Below, piece by piece: positions 45,892 through 55,722 of a stretch of 64,000 nucleotides of DNA. A model generated the notes under the pieces. That model did no database searches. It saw nothing but the letters and a program-made list of their open reading frames with translations, and was not told where the DNA came from. How positions within the stretch are numbered: the stretch's first letter is position 1; each line of letters begins with the position of its first letter. The stretch comes from Colwellia psychrerythraea 34H. GTDB lineage: Bacteria > Pseudomonadota > Gammaproteobacteria > Enterobacterales > Alteromonadaceae. The stretch covers positions 248,001-312,000 of the forward strand of contig NC_003910.7 in the NCBI RefSeq assembly GCF_000012325.1. Direction: 5' to 3'. The position numbers and the translations under genes are program-made.

Positions 45892-45920
45892 ATTATAGAG
45901 CAACAACTCTACACAAGTAA
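45892..45920 (-). promoter_or_regulatory. Promoter of small RNA A with spacer dyad
   Basis: -35 TTACTT (45920-45915), 17-bp spacer, -10 TATAAT (45897-45892). The dyad TAGAG-N6-CTCTA (45896-45911) is centred near -18, exactly as in copy B. A second TAGAG-N6-CTCTT dyad lies at 45930-45945, 34 bp further upstream. Confidence 0.6.
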
Positions 45921-45950
45921 AGTCATTTATAGAGTAATTACTCTTTTTCT

Positions 45951-45964
45951 TTGATTTAGATCAT
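45951..45964. promoter_or_regulatory. FNR/CRP-type box upstream of small RNA A
   Basis: TTGATTTAGATCAT matches the FNR consensus TTGAT-N4-ATCAA at nine of ten fixed positions. Its centre is about 72 bp before the predicted start, a usual class I activator position. Regulation is inferred. Confidence 0.5.
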
Positions 45965-46101
45965 TATTGAGCGATTTGTTCATAAAATAATCGCATGTAG
46001 ATTGTAAAAAATGGGGCTAATTACGATATAGGTCTACAAAACTAAGTAATGTCAGTAGTAAAACCATCACTTTTATACGCATAGTTAACTTGATTTCAGT
46101 T

Positions 46102-46857
46102 TCAACTACGACTGTTTTTAAATGGTTTGAATAACCTGGCTTTAACTGAGCGCCAATGTGTTTTCGGTATTTTAGGTGCTAATGATAATAAATGTTGATA
46201 ATCATCTTCTGTTGGAGTTACTTCACCGCCATGGGCAAGAATAATACTCTGTGGTTTTAATTCGATGATTTTATGGAGCGAAGCTCGATAACGATTAGGG
46301 TAAAAAATAGGGAAGGGCGGGATGAATTTATTCTTTACCTTAACTATTAAATCAGCAACATATACTTTATTACTGGGTAGGTGGTGTAAGGATAAGTCCC
46401 TATCTGTATGACCTTGAGTCGCTAGGGCAACCCATTCAGAAAAACCGGGTATTTGCTCATTATCATTAAGCTTATAATCGGCGGTTAACTGACTAGAGTA
46501 CCAGAAGTTCATGCGTGGTTTTTTCATGCGTTTTGCTACCCATTTAGCTAATAGTATGTCGGTAAGGTGCATGAGGCGACCGTCTATGCCTGAGTACCAT
46601 TGACCACTGACATTAGCGGTAGCAACTTTACAGCCAGTGAGTTTTCGAAGCTTATCGGCGGCACCTGCATGATCAGGGTGCATGTGTGTTACCACGACTA
46701 AGGTTAAATCATTGAAAGAGCGTTGTAAGGTTTTGGTAATAAAATGCTTGAGCATTAAAATATCTGAGCGACAGCACCCATCAAGCAATAGTAACTTATC
46801 AGGATACTCTGCGAGCAAAATTGTTTGGATATGGCCATCTATGTGATGTAATTTCAT
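46102..46857 (-). CDS. Metallo-beta-lactamase-fold hydrolase
   Basis: 251 residues with the metal motif THMHPDHAG (HxHxDH), a later GHTDRDLSLH and VYVADLI, and the C-terminal ILAHGG. The fold covers glyoxalase II, lactonases and many other hydrolases; none can be chosen from sequence. It is basic at the C-terminus (KARLFKPFKNS). Its plus-strand neighbour is the HDOD gene, divergent. Confidence 0.82.
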   Translation of the reverse strand: MKLHHIDGHIQTILLAEYPDKLLLLDGCCRSDILMLKHFITKTLQRSFNDLTLVVVTHMHPDHAGAADKLRKLTGCKVATANVSGQWYSGIDGRLMHLTDILLAKWVAKRMKKPRMNFWYSSQLTADYKLNDNEQIPGFSEWVALATQGHTDRDLSLHHLPSNKVYVADLIVKVKNKFIPPFPIFYPNRYRASLHKIIELKPQSIILAHGGEVTPTEDDYQHLLSLAPKIPKTHWRSVKARLFKPFKNSRS

Positions 46858-47219
46858 AATGATAAAACAGTTTGCTCATAATTTAATTGTCGCTTTACAC
46901 TGTAAAAGAAAAACCATCAGCCTGCACTCTATTTACTTATCTTAAAAAACATACTGACTATGACCAACGGTTATGTCACGGCACAATGGGTATATGTAGA
47001 ATTTTCTTTTGAATCGATTTAAACAAAACAGCCAAACGCTGTTTGAATCAAAGAAAAATTTGAAAATGTTGTTCATCATAACCCTAAGGTCTCAAGCTTT
47101 AGACAATCATTTAATCATAGTCATTCTATGGTTTTATTATTTAACGCCAGCTCTTCAGTTTCCCTAAATTGATTAGTCTTAACTCAAAAAAGCAAAAAAA
47201 TTACTAGGAATAAATCTAT
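46858..47219. other. Divergent intergenic region
   Basis: 360 bp between the MBL hydrolase and the HDOD gene. It contains a small perfect hairpin AAACAGC (47026-47032) / GCTGTTT (47038-47044). No gene or repeat was recognised. Confidence 0.5.
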
Positions 47220-48320
47220 ATGTTCAAAGCTATGCTTAAATTATTGTTTCCCAGTATAAAAAATAATAAGAAACCGAATTATTTTTATTATGAAAAAGAT
47301 AAAAATACTGAAGAAGAAACGCAGCAACAAGCGTTGGAAAAGGTTCAAAGAGCGGGTCCTGTAAAGCTACTACGTCTGGCAAGTGTTGAAGAAACACATT
47401 GCCAAGAATTCTATGATTTTTTATTTGGGCAGTCCCCAGCGACAACACAACGCGATGAGCTATCACATTATGTTGCTGACAAAATTGAAGCCGTGTTGAG
47501 AAAACCTAATACTATAATAGAAGCAATGCCAGTATTACCTGCCTCACTGAGTAAGGTAATGGATCAGCTAAGTGACAATAACTTTGATACTCAAGAGTTG
47601 ATTAATTTGATTCAGCAAGAGCCCTCAATTGCCGCTAAAGTGATTGAGTTAGCTAACTCCTCTTTTTACAACCGCACAAATAAAGAAGTTTCTGATCTTA
47701 AATCCGCTTTTATGTTACTGGGCAGTAATGGACTTATGGAAGGTGTGATCAATGGCTTTGTCAGTAAAATGACACCTCAAGCACAAATTTACTTTAAACA
47801 ATATGGTAATAAAATTTGGCAACACAGTTTTGGTACGGGTGTTATTGCTAAAGCATTAATAAAGGCTTCCCCTTATAAAGCAGAGGCAGCACAAGGTTAT
47901 CTTATTGGCTTGATTTGCAACTTAGGCGATATGATTATTTATCAATTATTGATGGAAGCTTTTTCTTTTATCCATCCAGATTGTCAGCCTAACTCATATG
48001 CTTTTAAAGAATTAATGCAACAAAAATCAAAAAAACTAACCTATCACATTGCTAAACATTGGCAATTCCCTCAGTCAATTTTAGATGCATTGGCATTACA
48101 AGTTAAAGTGACTAATGCCTCAATGTTAGCTGGCGTTTTTAGTAAACGGCCTATAGCTTGTTTTGTCTATGAGGCTAATATAATTAGTGAGCTAATTATG
48201 ATGCTTGAGCACAATGATAAAACCGAAGGCGAGATAAAAGAATCGGTAGAAATATTACTCTACAGTAACGAAGCGAAACAATATGTTGAGCGCTTATTGG
48301 TAGATAGAGTTAACAACTAG
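47220..48320 (+). CDS. HDOD domain protein
   Basis: 366 residues. The HDOD domain (about 98-290) begins MPVLPASLSKVMDQL and includes LIQQEPSIAAKVIELANSSFYN and LLGSNGLMEGVINGF. HDOD proteins are HD-related but usually lack the metal residues; many are linked with c-di-GMP or stress signalling. No output domain (EAL, GGDEF, kinase) is attached. The N-terminal about 90 residues are not recognised. Confidence 0.82.
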   Translation: MFKAMLKLLFPSIKNNKKPNYFYYEKDKNTEEETQQQALEKVQRAGPVKLLRLASVEETHCQEFYDFLFGQSPATTQRDELSHYVADKIEAVLRKPNTIIEAMPVLPASLSKVMDQLSDNNFDTQELINLIQQEPSIAAKVIELANSSFYNRTNKEVSDLKSAFMLLGSNGLMEGVINGFVSKMTPQAQIYFKQYGNKIWQHSFGTGVIAKALIKASPYKAEAAQGYLIGLICNLGDMIIYQLLMEAFSFIHPDCQPNSYAFKELMQQKSKKLTYHIAKHWQFPQSILDALALQVKVTNASMLAGVFSKRPIACFVYEANIISELIMMLEHNDKTEGEIKESVEILLYSNEAKQYVERLLVDRVNN

Positions 48321-48490
48321 TACAGTTACTTCCTATTATTTGATTAAAATTTAAGGATAGTATTTAACAGCAAAGACAGAAGCTAACAAGTGATAAGAGG
48401 TCACTGTAAGGAGCCACTTTCATGATCTTGTGGTTAATGTGAAGTCCTTTACGACTAATGAAATCATAACGGACAATATGCATTAAATAA

Positions 48491-48521
48491 CCATCCGCAT
48501 GTTCTTTGCGGATGGCTTTTT
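48491..48521. terminator. Terminator between HDOD and RND genes
   Basis: CCATCCGCA (48491-48499) / TGCGGATGG (48507-48515), loop 7, followed by C and five T on the plus strand. It lies beyond the stop of the minus-strand RND gene and can serve both convergent units. Confidence 0.75.
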
Positions 48522-48528
48522 AAAAGAG

Positions 48529-51500
48529 CTAACTATGTACTTTCTGCAAGGCTTCGTCAGAGACTTGTATCTCATCAAGCATAAGCTTATCTCTTTTTTC
48601 TGCGAGTAATAAATAGAAACTAGGTAAAATAAATAAGGTAAATATTGTGCCGATAAACATGCCTGCCACTAAGATAATACCAATACTATTACGCGCTTCA
48701 GCACCAGCACCTGTCACTAATACTAACGGGAAATGTCCCAATATAGTGGCTGCTGTGGTCATCAAAATAGGACGTAAACGTGTGGTTGCCGCTTCAGTGA
48801 CTGCCGCGAGTTTATTAGCGCCAAGTTCTTGTGCATGATTAGCAAATTCAACGATCAATATGCCATTCTTAGCAATTAAACCTATTAAGGTGATTAACCC
48901 TATTTGCGAGTAAATATTAATAGTGGTTAATTCAATATAAGGGATGAGTAGGGCACCTGATAAAGCTAATGGTACACAGCCAAGTAATACGACTAACGGG
49001 TCTCTAAAGCTATTAAATTGTATCGATAATACCAGAAATACAATCAATAAAGAAATACCCAATACCATAACTAAGGTATTACCTTCTTTGCGTAATTGTC
49101 TTGATTCTCCAGCATAATCAATTGAATACCCTAAAGGTAATATTTCTTTAGCTGCATCTTCAATAGCGGATAAAGCCGCTTCTTTATTTGAACCTGGCGC
49201 AACACCGCCGTAGATTCTAAAAGACGCTTGTTGAGCAAAAGTGCCCAGCTGCCTAGGTACGGTTTTCCATTTTAAATCTGCGACCGCTGAAACGGGTAAT
49301 AACTCACCAGTAGGCAATTTAATATCCAATGATAAAATTGCTTCTGTTTTACTCCGCACCTCATCATTAACAATAGGGATCACTCGATAAGCTTTACCAT
49401 TAGCATCAAAACGATTAACAAAATTGCTCGACAATAAAATACCCAATTGTTCACTAACTTCGCCGACATTCATGCCTAAATCGGCTATTTTCTCACGATT
49501 TAATTGTAACTCTACTTGCGGTAAATCTATTTTCAAATCGGTATCAGCAAACAGGAATTTACCACTGGAAAAGGCAGCACCAACAAGTTGATCCGCATAT
49601 TGCTTCATTTCGCTATACGGAGCAGTTGCTTTAACAATCATTTCTATTTCAAATTGACCCGAACTCGGTAATGAAGAGGGCAAAATAGGAAACATGTTAA
49701 GTCCTGGGATCTGCGATAATTTACCATAAATTTGGGGTACCAGTGATTGTGCACTATAGTCACGCTTATCAGCATTAACTAACTCTAAACCGCCAAATCC
49801 ACCGCCACCAAAAATTATTTGCCAAATTTTCTTACCCCCTTCAATCTCTTGTAAACTTTCAACAACGGGGTTCATTTGCGCAACGTTATATGCCATTGAC
49901 GCATCAGGAGGTGATTGAATGACAAACATAACGGTGGCTTGATCTTCTATTGGCGCCAATTCTTTTTTTGAATAAAGGTAGAAAGGTACGGTGAGCAGGG
50001 AAACGACTAGCGCGATTAAAAATACTTGCCCCTGCCACTTAAATATATGGGTTAACAATTGTCCATATCTTCGTTGTAACCTTTCAAAAAGATGGTTTAC
50101 TTTAGTGGTTAACCAACTTTCCTCACCACCTTTGGGGGACACATAAGCGCTCATGATGGGTGACAACGTAATCGCAACGATACCTGAAATGATGACGGCA
50201 ATGGCTAGCGTAAAAGCAAACTCTTTGAATAATACGCCTGTTAACCCTGATAAAAAGCCAATAGGTGCGTAAACCGCTGCCAGAGTTAATGTCATTGAAA
50301 TAATAGGCACAAGAAGTTGGCGGGAGCTAATGAGCGCAGCATCAAATTTCGACAAACCTTGGCGCATTAAACGTGCCACGTTTTCGACCACCACAATGGC
50401 ATCATCTACCACTAAACCAACGGATAACACTATCGCTAATACGGTTAATAGGTTTAATGAAAAACCCATTATGCCCATAGCGGCAATCGCGCCTAAAATA
50501 GAAATTGGAATGGTAATTAAAGGCACTATGGCGCTTCTAAATGAACCCATAAGTAGCACAACAACTAAGCCAACTAAAATAACCGTTTCGGCGAGAGTGG
50601 TAAAAATTTCTTTTAATGCATCGCGCATGTATAGCGTGCCGTCATAGGCATAATCAATTGAAATGCCGTGGGGTAGCGTTTTGTTCAGCTCATCAACTTT
50701 TTCATATAACCTATCACCAATGGCTATCTCGTTAGCACCAGGTAAAGGCCAAATAGAAATATAAACAGCATCTTTATCGTTTAGCCTAGCGGTAACGCTG
50801 GTATCTTCTGCGGCTAGCTCAATTTTTGCGACATCTTTTAAATGAATAGTAGCGCCATCAACTTCACTAATGACAAGTTGTTGAAACTCTTCAACACTGC
50901 TGAGTTGTGTATTGGCAACAATATCAATTTTCTGACGACTATTTTCTACATAACCCATAGTGGCTATGGTGTTGTTTGTTGCTAAGGCTTGATAGACATC
51001 ACTAGCGCTTAAGTTAAATATCTGTAGTGCCTGAGCATTTAGCCATACACGCATTGCTGGTGTTCTCGCACCTTCAATACCTACACGTTGTACGCCTTCA
51101 ATGGCATTTAAAACTGGGTTTACTTGGCGAGTTAAATAGTCAGTAATACGTGATAAGTCATTACCATTGGCTTGCACATTTAAGTAAAAAACAGCAAAGG
51201 GTCTGTCGGCACGACTGACAGACACAACAGGGTCTTGGGCACCTTGTGGTAATTCGAAACGAATTTGTCCTAATCTTGCTGTTAATTCTGCTAGTGCTAG
51301 TGTTGAATTCTCATTTAACTTGAGCCATGCGGTTACTTTAGAGCTGCCAGAGGTACTTGTTGAATCTACGTATTCAACGCCAGGCACAGTCGCGGCCGCA
51401 CGCTCAATGGGTTCAGTTATAAAGCCTTTTACTACGTCAGCCGAAGCGCCAATATAATAGGTTTCAATAACTAGTGAGGCACTGTCTATTTTGGGAAATT

Positions 51501-51624
51501 GCAGTACAGGAATTTTACTTGCTGACCAAATGCCGGCAATACAAATAATGATAGATAAGACAATCGCAACGACCGGTCGTCTTACAAATATGTCCATTAC
51601 AGATGGTTTACTTTCTTGCATCAT
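48529..51624 (-). CDS. RND multidrug efflux permease (HAE1 family)
   Basis: Inner-membrane proton-driven pump of 1031 residues with twelve helices and two large periplasmic loops. FVRRPVVAIVLSIIICIAG forms the first helix, VGLVVDDAIVVVENV carries the proton-relay Asp pair in helix 4, and the second half repeats the pattern with GLIAKNGILIVEFAN. The adaptor gene is 6 bp upstream and a TetR gene precedes that. No outer-membrane channel gene follows, so a TolC encoded elsewhere is expected. Confidence 0.95.
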   Translation of the reverse strand: MMQESKPSVMDIFVRRPVVAIVLSIIICIAGIWSASKIPVLQFPKIDSASLVIETYYIGASADVVKGFITEPIERAAATVPGVEYVDSTSTSGSSKVTAWLKLNENSTLALAELTARLGQIRFELPQGAQDPVVSVSRADRPFAVFYLNVQANGNDLSRITDYLTRQVNPVLNAIEGVQRVGIEGARTPAMRVWLNAQALQIFNLSASDVYQALATNNTIATMGYVENSRQKIDIVANTQLSSVEEFQQLVISEVDGATIHLKDVAKIELAAEDTSVTARLNDKDAVYISIWPLPGANEIAIGDRLYEKVDELNKTLPHGISIDYAYDGTLYMRDALKEIFTTLAETVILVGLVVVLLMGSFRSAIVPLITIPISILGAIAAMGIMGFSLNLLTVLAIVLSVGLVVDDAIVVVENVARLMRQGLSKFDAALISSRQLLVPIISMTLTLAAVYAPIGFLSGLTGVLFKEFAFTLAIAVIISGIVAITLSPIMSAYVSPKGGEESWLTTKVNHLFERLQRRYGQLLTHIFKWQGQVFLIALVVSLLTVPFYLYSKKELAPIEDQATVMFVIQSPPDASMAYNVAQMNPVVESLQEIEGGKKIWQIIFGGGGFGGLELVNADKRDYSAQSLVPQIYGKLSQIPGLNMFPILPSSLPSSGQFEIEMIVKATAPYSEMKQYADQLVGAAFSSGKFLFADTDLKIDLPQVELQLNREKIADLGMNVGEVSEQLGILLSSNFVNRFDANGKAYRVIPIVNDEVRSKTEAILSLDIKLPTGELLPVSAVADLKWKTVPRQLGTFAQQASFRIYGGVAPGSNKEAALSAIEDAAKEILPLGYSIDYAGESRQLRKEGNTLVMVLGISLLIVFLVLSIQFNSFRDPLVVLLGCVPLALSGALLIPYIELTTINIYSQIGLITLIGLIAKNGILIVEFANHAQELGANKLAAVTEAATTRLRPILMTTAATILGHFPLVLVTGAGAEARNSIGIILVAGMFIGTIFTLFILPSFYLLLAEKRDKLMLDEIQVSDEALQKVHS

Positions 51625-51630
51625 AATCCC

Positions 51631-52767
51631 TTAATCTTGCGCGCTTGCATCAGAAACTACTGCTTGAGTTGTTTCTTTGGTTACATCGGTCGCGGTTGCA
51701 TCAGCAAGGTATACTTTCATGCCTGGAAATAATTTGAACGCGCCTTTATTAGCAATAAGTTGTCCTGCTTCGACACCAGCAAGGATCATAACCTGTTCAC
51801 CTTGTCGTTCACCCAATTCAACGGCAACTTGTTTAGCGCGATAGCTACCTGCTTCATCAGCTTCTAAAACAAAGACATAATTACCTAATGCATCACGTTT
51901 TATCGCTAAATCAGGTACAACAGCAAGCGTTGCTTTATTCGCTATAGGCACAATCACCGACACCAAGGTATTTGGTTTTAATGCTAATGTTGCAGAGGGC
52001 AGTTGCGCGCGATATTTTAAATGACGTGAAAGGCGAGATAACTGTGGGTCGATAGCTATAATTTTTGCTTCAAACACTGAATCTTGACTGATAGGACTAA
52101 TTTTTACCGTCGAAGATAAACCGAGTTCTTGGTAAAGTTGTGGCAAATTAAAGTCAATCCAAGTGAAATCATTAACCCCTACAAGCTCAAGTACTTGACT
52201 GTTCTTATCTAAATATTGTCCTACTTCTAAGGTATGAATGCCTACTTTAGCGGTAAATGGTGCGGTTAATGTTTTTTTATCTATAGCTGTGGCGATCACG
52301 GATATATTTGCTTTCGCTATTTGTACAGCAGCGCGAGCCTGATCTACTTGCTCTTCACTAATTCCGCGGTTTTTATGCAACTTTATATTACGATCTAACG
52401 TTTGTTGATTTAATGTCAATGTCGCTTTAGCGGCCATTAAACGAGCATCTTCGTCACGATGGTCTAACTCAAGTAGTAGTTGTCCTTTATTCACAACCTG
52501 ACCAGAGGCTGCATTTAAACGGATAATTTCACCTGCTAGTTCATTATTGAGCATTAAAAACTTGAAGGCTTGTACTTCACCACTGACTTTAATACGTTTT
52601 TGGTAGCTAATATTAGCTACTTTCACTGCCGTGACTGTGGCTGCCATCTCAGGCATACTCGCTGCTTGCTCATTTGCCGCTTGTTGTAGCGATGTTTTGT
52701 AGCTATATAAGCCAAAAATCGTGCCAGCTAATATGATAATCACTAAAAGCCATTTAGTTATGTTCAT
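51631..52767 (-). CDS. RND efflux periplasmic adaptor (membrane fusion protein)
   Basis: 378 residues, N-terminal helix (about 5-23) then the HlyD/AcrA layout: a lipoyl half-motif (IRLNAASGQVVNKGQLLLELD), a coiled-coil hairpin (about 115-150), the second lipoyl half (APFTAKVGIHTLEVGQYLD) and beta-barrel domain. It links the RND pump to an outer-membrane channel. It is the middle gene of tetR-adaptor-permease, 104 bp after tetR. Confidence 0.92.
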   Translation of the reverse strand: MNITKWLLVIIILAGTIFGLYSYKTSLQQAANEQAASMPEMAATVTAVKVANISYQKRIKVSGEVQAFKFLMLNNELAGEIIRLNAASGQVVNKGQLLLELDHRDEDARLMAAKATLTLNQQTLDRNIKLHKNRGISEEQVDQARAAVQIAKANISVIATAIDKKTLTAPFTAKVGIHTLEVGQYLDKNSQVLELVGVNDFTWIDFNLPQLYQELGLSSTVKISPISQDSVFEAKIIAIDPQLSRLSRHLKYRAQLPSATLALKPNTLVSVIVPIANKATLAVVPDLAIKRDALGNYVFVLEADEAGSYRAKQVAVELGERQGEQVMILAGVEAGQLIANKGAFKLFPGMKVYLADATATDVTKETTQAVVSDASAQD

Positions 52768-52871
52768 GATTGTTCCTTTATCTTTTTATTCAAATACTTA
52801 AATTCTGTGTTTATCAGCTGCTTCGATGTGATTTTCTTGGTTGTAGCAAATCAATGCAGACTCTTTGTTTA

Positions 52872-53618
52872 TTATCTAAGTGCTGCGTCTGCTAAGTGCA
52901 AACAAACTTTTTCAATATCATCATCTGAAATTTTTTGTTGCCAATCGTATGTGTTCACTAGACGTTTCATGGTGCGAATATGTGCATTATCAGCGGCTAG
53001 CACTAAGGTGTTTTTTTCATTCTCTTCATCATTGATTCCATCGATATTTTCATCAAGATCATTGTGCCAACATTGATGTAAGCGCACTGTTTGAAAGTAA
53101 CCAACCGATAATGACCAAGTACCTAAATTTATTTCTTCAATATCTCGGCTGCCTGAGGTTAATTCACCAGAATCAGCAGCATTTTGCAAAAACTGTTGAA
53201 ACATAGTTTGGCATCGTTCACCGCATGCGATCATTTGCGTTAACCAACGCTCTGAACATCGCTTCATCATTGCTTCGGTATTAACAATACTTTCAAGTTG
53301 ATTATCAAAGTTATACATTTGAACTTTAGAAAAGTCTAACAAGCTTGTCGCTATAATACGCTCTGGTGTTGTTAAGGGTAATGCGAGTACTTTTTTGAAA
53401 ACGGACTGTCGCTCTTGATACATGCGAGTAGCTAAGGCAATAAGTACATCTTCTTTACATTGCACAAACTTATAAACGGATCCCATGGACAGGCCCGCTA
53501 ATTTGGCAATCGCTGACATAGAGAAGTCTAATAAACTACTCTCTTCTATTGCCTTAATCGCCGCGCATATAATTAATCTTTCTTGTTCTTCTGCACTAAA
53601 TCGTGGAGCTGGAGCCAT
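52872..53618 (-). CDS. TetR family transcriptional regulator
   Basis: 248 residues with an N-terminal helix-turn-helix (about 30-55, FSMSAIAKLAGLSMGSVYKFVQCKEDVL) and an all-helical ligand domain. It is encoded first in the RND operon and probably represses it and itself. Three 11-bp direct repeats lie between its promoter and ATG. Confidence 0.9.
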   Translation of the reverse strand: MAPAPRFSAEEQERLIICAAIKAIEESSLLDFSMSAIAKLAGLSMGSVYKFVQCKEDVLIALATRMYQERQSVFKKVLALPLTTPERIIATSLLDFSKVQMYNFDNQLESIVNTEAMMKRCSERWLTQMIACGERCQTMFQQFLQNAADSGELTSGSRDIEEINLGTWSLSVGYFQTVRLHQCWHNDLDENIDGINDEENEKNTLVLAADNAHIRTMKRLVNTYDWQQKISDDDIEKVCLHLADAALR

Positions 53619-53627
53619 GTAAAACCT

Positions 53628-53660
53628 ATGAGAAATGTTATTCGAATGTCGTTCAAATGT
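53628..53660 (-). promoter_or_regulatory. Three 11-bp direct repeats in the tetR leader (candidate operator)
   Basis: On the minus strand ACATTTGAACG, ACATTCGAATA and ACATTTCTCAT follow one another at exactly one helical turn. A promoter TTGAAC - 16 bp - TAAAAT lies just upstream, with a further AACTTA/TAAGTT dyad (53667-53686) in its spacer. Binding by the TetR product is inferred. Confidence 0.5.
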
Positions 53661-53767
53661 TATTTTAACTTACTTTTTGTTAAGTTCAAGTACAAAATTA
53701 AAGTGCATAGCTTAATTAGGGGCTTTCAGGGGGGATTGTTTGAATGGGACTAAGCATCATAGCTTAG

Positions 53768-54226
53768 TTAGCAGATGCTCTTTGACATAAAGGTGCTAAA
53801 GGGATCTTCTTGATAATTGCCAAAGGGCTGGCAAAAATGAAAACCAAGTTGTTGGTAGAGTTTTTGTGCGGGTAAAAAGGCGGCCATAGTGCCTGTTTCT
53901 AAACTCAGTTTTTGATAGCCACGATTAGTTGCTTGACTGATAATATATTCCACGAGCAATTTTGCCACGCCTTGACGTAAAAAGTCTGGTGAGGTTCGCA
54001 TGGATTTAATTTCACCATGGGCATTATCTAACTCTTTTAAGGCACCACAACCTGCTAATGCATCATCTTTCCAAACACACCAAAAGCTGATGTTCTCTTG
54101 CGCTAATGCAGATAAATCGAGTGCATGTACACTTTCTTCTGGAGAGTGTAATAACATATCTTGATGATGTTGCTCTAACAATGCGATGACTGCAGGATGT
54201 GTTAGTGAACCAATACGAATTTCCAT
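53768..54226 (-). CDS. GNAT family N-acetyltransferase
   Basis: 152 residues. The GNAT core MRTSPDFLRQGVAKLLVEYII contains the acetyl-CoA loop (R/Q-x-x-G-x-A), followed by YQKLSLETG and the QKLYQQLGF motif B end. It resembles the YjgM/PA-type putative acetyltransferases; acceptor unknown. Upstream gap to the PilZ gene is 47 bp. Confidence 0.85.
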   Translation of the reverse strand: MEIRIGSLTHPAVIALLEQHHQDMLLHSPEESVHALDLSALAQENISFWCVWKDDALAGCGALKELDNAHGEIKSMRTSPDFLRQGVAKLLVEYIISQATNRGYQKLSLETGTMAAFLPAQKLYQQLGFHFCQPFGNYQEDPFSTFMSKSIC

Positions 54227-54273
54227 TTTTTCCTTTAGGGGCGAGTTATTTCATAAAAATGAGGGATGTATTA

Positions 54274-54951
54274 TCAACTCATTGTGTTTTCGATGAAAAG
54301 CTCAGAAAGTAATTTAGGAACTAACTTTTCATTGTCGATAAATTGAATGCCAACGTTGACAGTACCGTTGTCATTACGACTATTACATACTCGAGCCGGT
54401 ATTTGTACTTCACCATCAATAGGACTTCGTAAGCAGACAAAAATATCACGCTTATTAACCTTAGTGCTGGTACTTTTAGTCTTAAAAGTGAAACCACAGC
54501 CTTTAGCAGAAATATCACCAATAATACCGTTAATTTGAGTCTTTTTATTATCGCCAGAACTTTCCAACATGATTATTGCAGGCAGATGAATGCTTGTTCT
54601 TTGCTGTAGGCGTAGCTGACGATTTTCAATTTTATTTGGGTATTCGATAAAAATAAATTTTTCAGGGTATTGGGTAATGTTTTTAATGGAAGAACGAAAG
54701 GCAAAGCATTCTCCTTTATTGCCTTCCATTAAGTAGCGGACGATAAGAACATTACCCTCGATTAATACATCTTTATATTCGGAAGTGTTAGCCGACTTTG
54801 GGTATTTTAATATAATATACTTACCTAGCTCATACCCGATCAATGGTAATTTTAGCCGCAGCGAAACAGGGTTGTTAATTTGTAGATCTAAGCTCTTACC
54901 TGGTTGAAGCTCAAAGAGTTGCATACTCTGTTCAATGCTTATGTCTGCCAT
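54274..54951 (-). CDS. PilZ-domain c-di-GMP receptor, YcgR-like
   Basis: 225 residues with two parts: an N-terminal YcgR-type beta domain (about 15-105, QPGKSLDLQINNPVS...) and a C-terminal PilZ domain (about 110-220). The c-di-GMP motifs are partly modified: RLQQRTSIHLPA stands for RxxxR, and DISAKGCGF for the D/NxSxxG motif. In YcgR this architecture slows the flagellar motor. No motility gene lies nearby. Confidence 0.82.
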   Translation of the reverse strand: MADISIEQSMQLFELQPGKSLDLQINNPVSLRLKLPLIGYELGKYIILKYPKSANTSEYKDVLIEGNVLIVRYLMEGNKGECFAFRSSIKNITQYPEKFIFIEYPNKIENRQLRLQQRTSIHLPAIIMLESSGDNKKTQINGIIGDISAKGCGFTFKTKSTSTKVNKRDIFVCLRSPIDGEVQIPARVCNSRNDNGTVNVGIQFIDNEKLVPKLLSELFIENTMS

Positions 54952-55134
54952 TGTTTCCTTTTATACACGGCTATTCATTATTGAATATAATATAAACAAA
55001 GTGTGCTAAAGGTACAATGGCTGATTGTAAGCTAAAGTTATAAGCTGATTACCTTTATTATGCTAAGCCTTGGCAGTTATGCTCATGTGGCCAAGAGCAT
55101 AACTTAGGGGGAGGTATATATACTATAAAGTTAT

Positions 55135-55527
55135 TTATTTTCGATTTTGTTTCTTGGTTTCTTTTAATAAGGCTTCTTCAAACTCTTCAGGAAATAATAC
55201 CAAGCCTTGATTATCTTGATTCGGAAAAGTAACCAACGCTAGTTCATCATCTACTAAGCCAGTACTCCAGCGACTGTACCATTTGTCTAATGATATGGCT
55301 TCAGCTTTACATTCTTGCCATTCATCAGTTGCCCAGCGCTGTGCGAATTCTTCGTTTGGCCAAACAGGCACGCAATCTTCATCTTCGGTATTTAGCATTA
55401 CACAACCATGCTCGTCAGCTAATATCCAAATTTCTTTGTTGCTAACGACTTGTTGGAGTAAGTAGCTTAAGCGCTTTTCTTCATCGTATTTTTCTATCGT
55501 ATTGAGTTGTTCGCTGCTGATTGACAT
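55135..55527 (-). CDS. DUF2750 family protein
   Basis: 130 residues, acidic, soluble. The segments EIWILADEHGCVMLNTEDEDCVPVWP and FAQRWATDEWQECKAEAISLDKWYSRW fit DUF2750. No function is known. It lies between the PilZ gene and small RNA B, all on the minus strand. Confidence 0.78.
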   Translation of the reverse strand: MSISSEQLNTIEKYDEEKRLSYLLQQVVSNKEIWILADEHGCVMLNTEDEDCVPVWPNEEFAQRWATDEWQECKAEAISLDKWYSRWSTGLVDDELALVTFPNQDNQGLVLFPEEFEEALLKETKKQNRK

Positions 55528-55722
55528 AGTTACCTAGAAAGTTTGTATATTTGTATAGATGAACAATATTTTACCGTGTTAGTGCTGAGCAAACAACTTG
55601 ATTGAGTTTACAGATCGCATGTTAAATCCGTAGCTTAATTACTTTTTTGTTTTCTATTAGATCTAAACTATGGAAATTGGTGTGATGTGAGCAGTTTTTT
55701 ATTGTAGGTGGGAAATTTAGGC

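Noticed and set aside
45776..46101. Small protein gene in the gap after the ABC exporter
   Set aside because: No start with ribosome binding site and useful length; the sequence is explained better by RNA elements.
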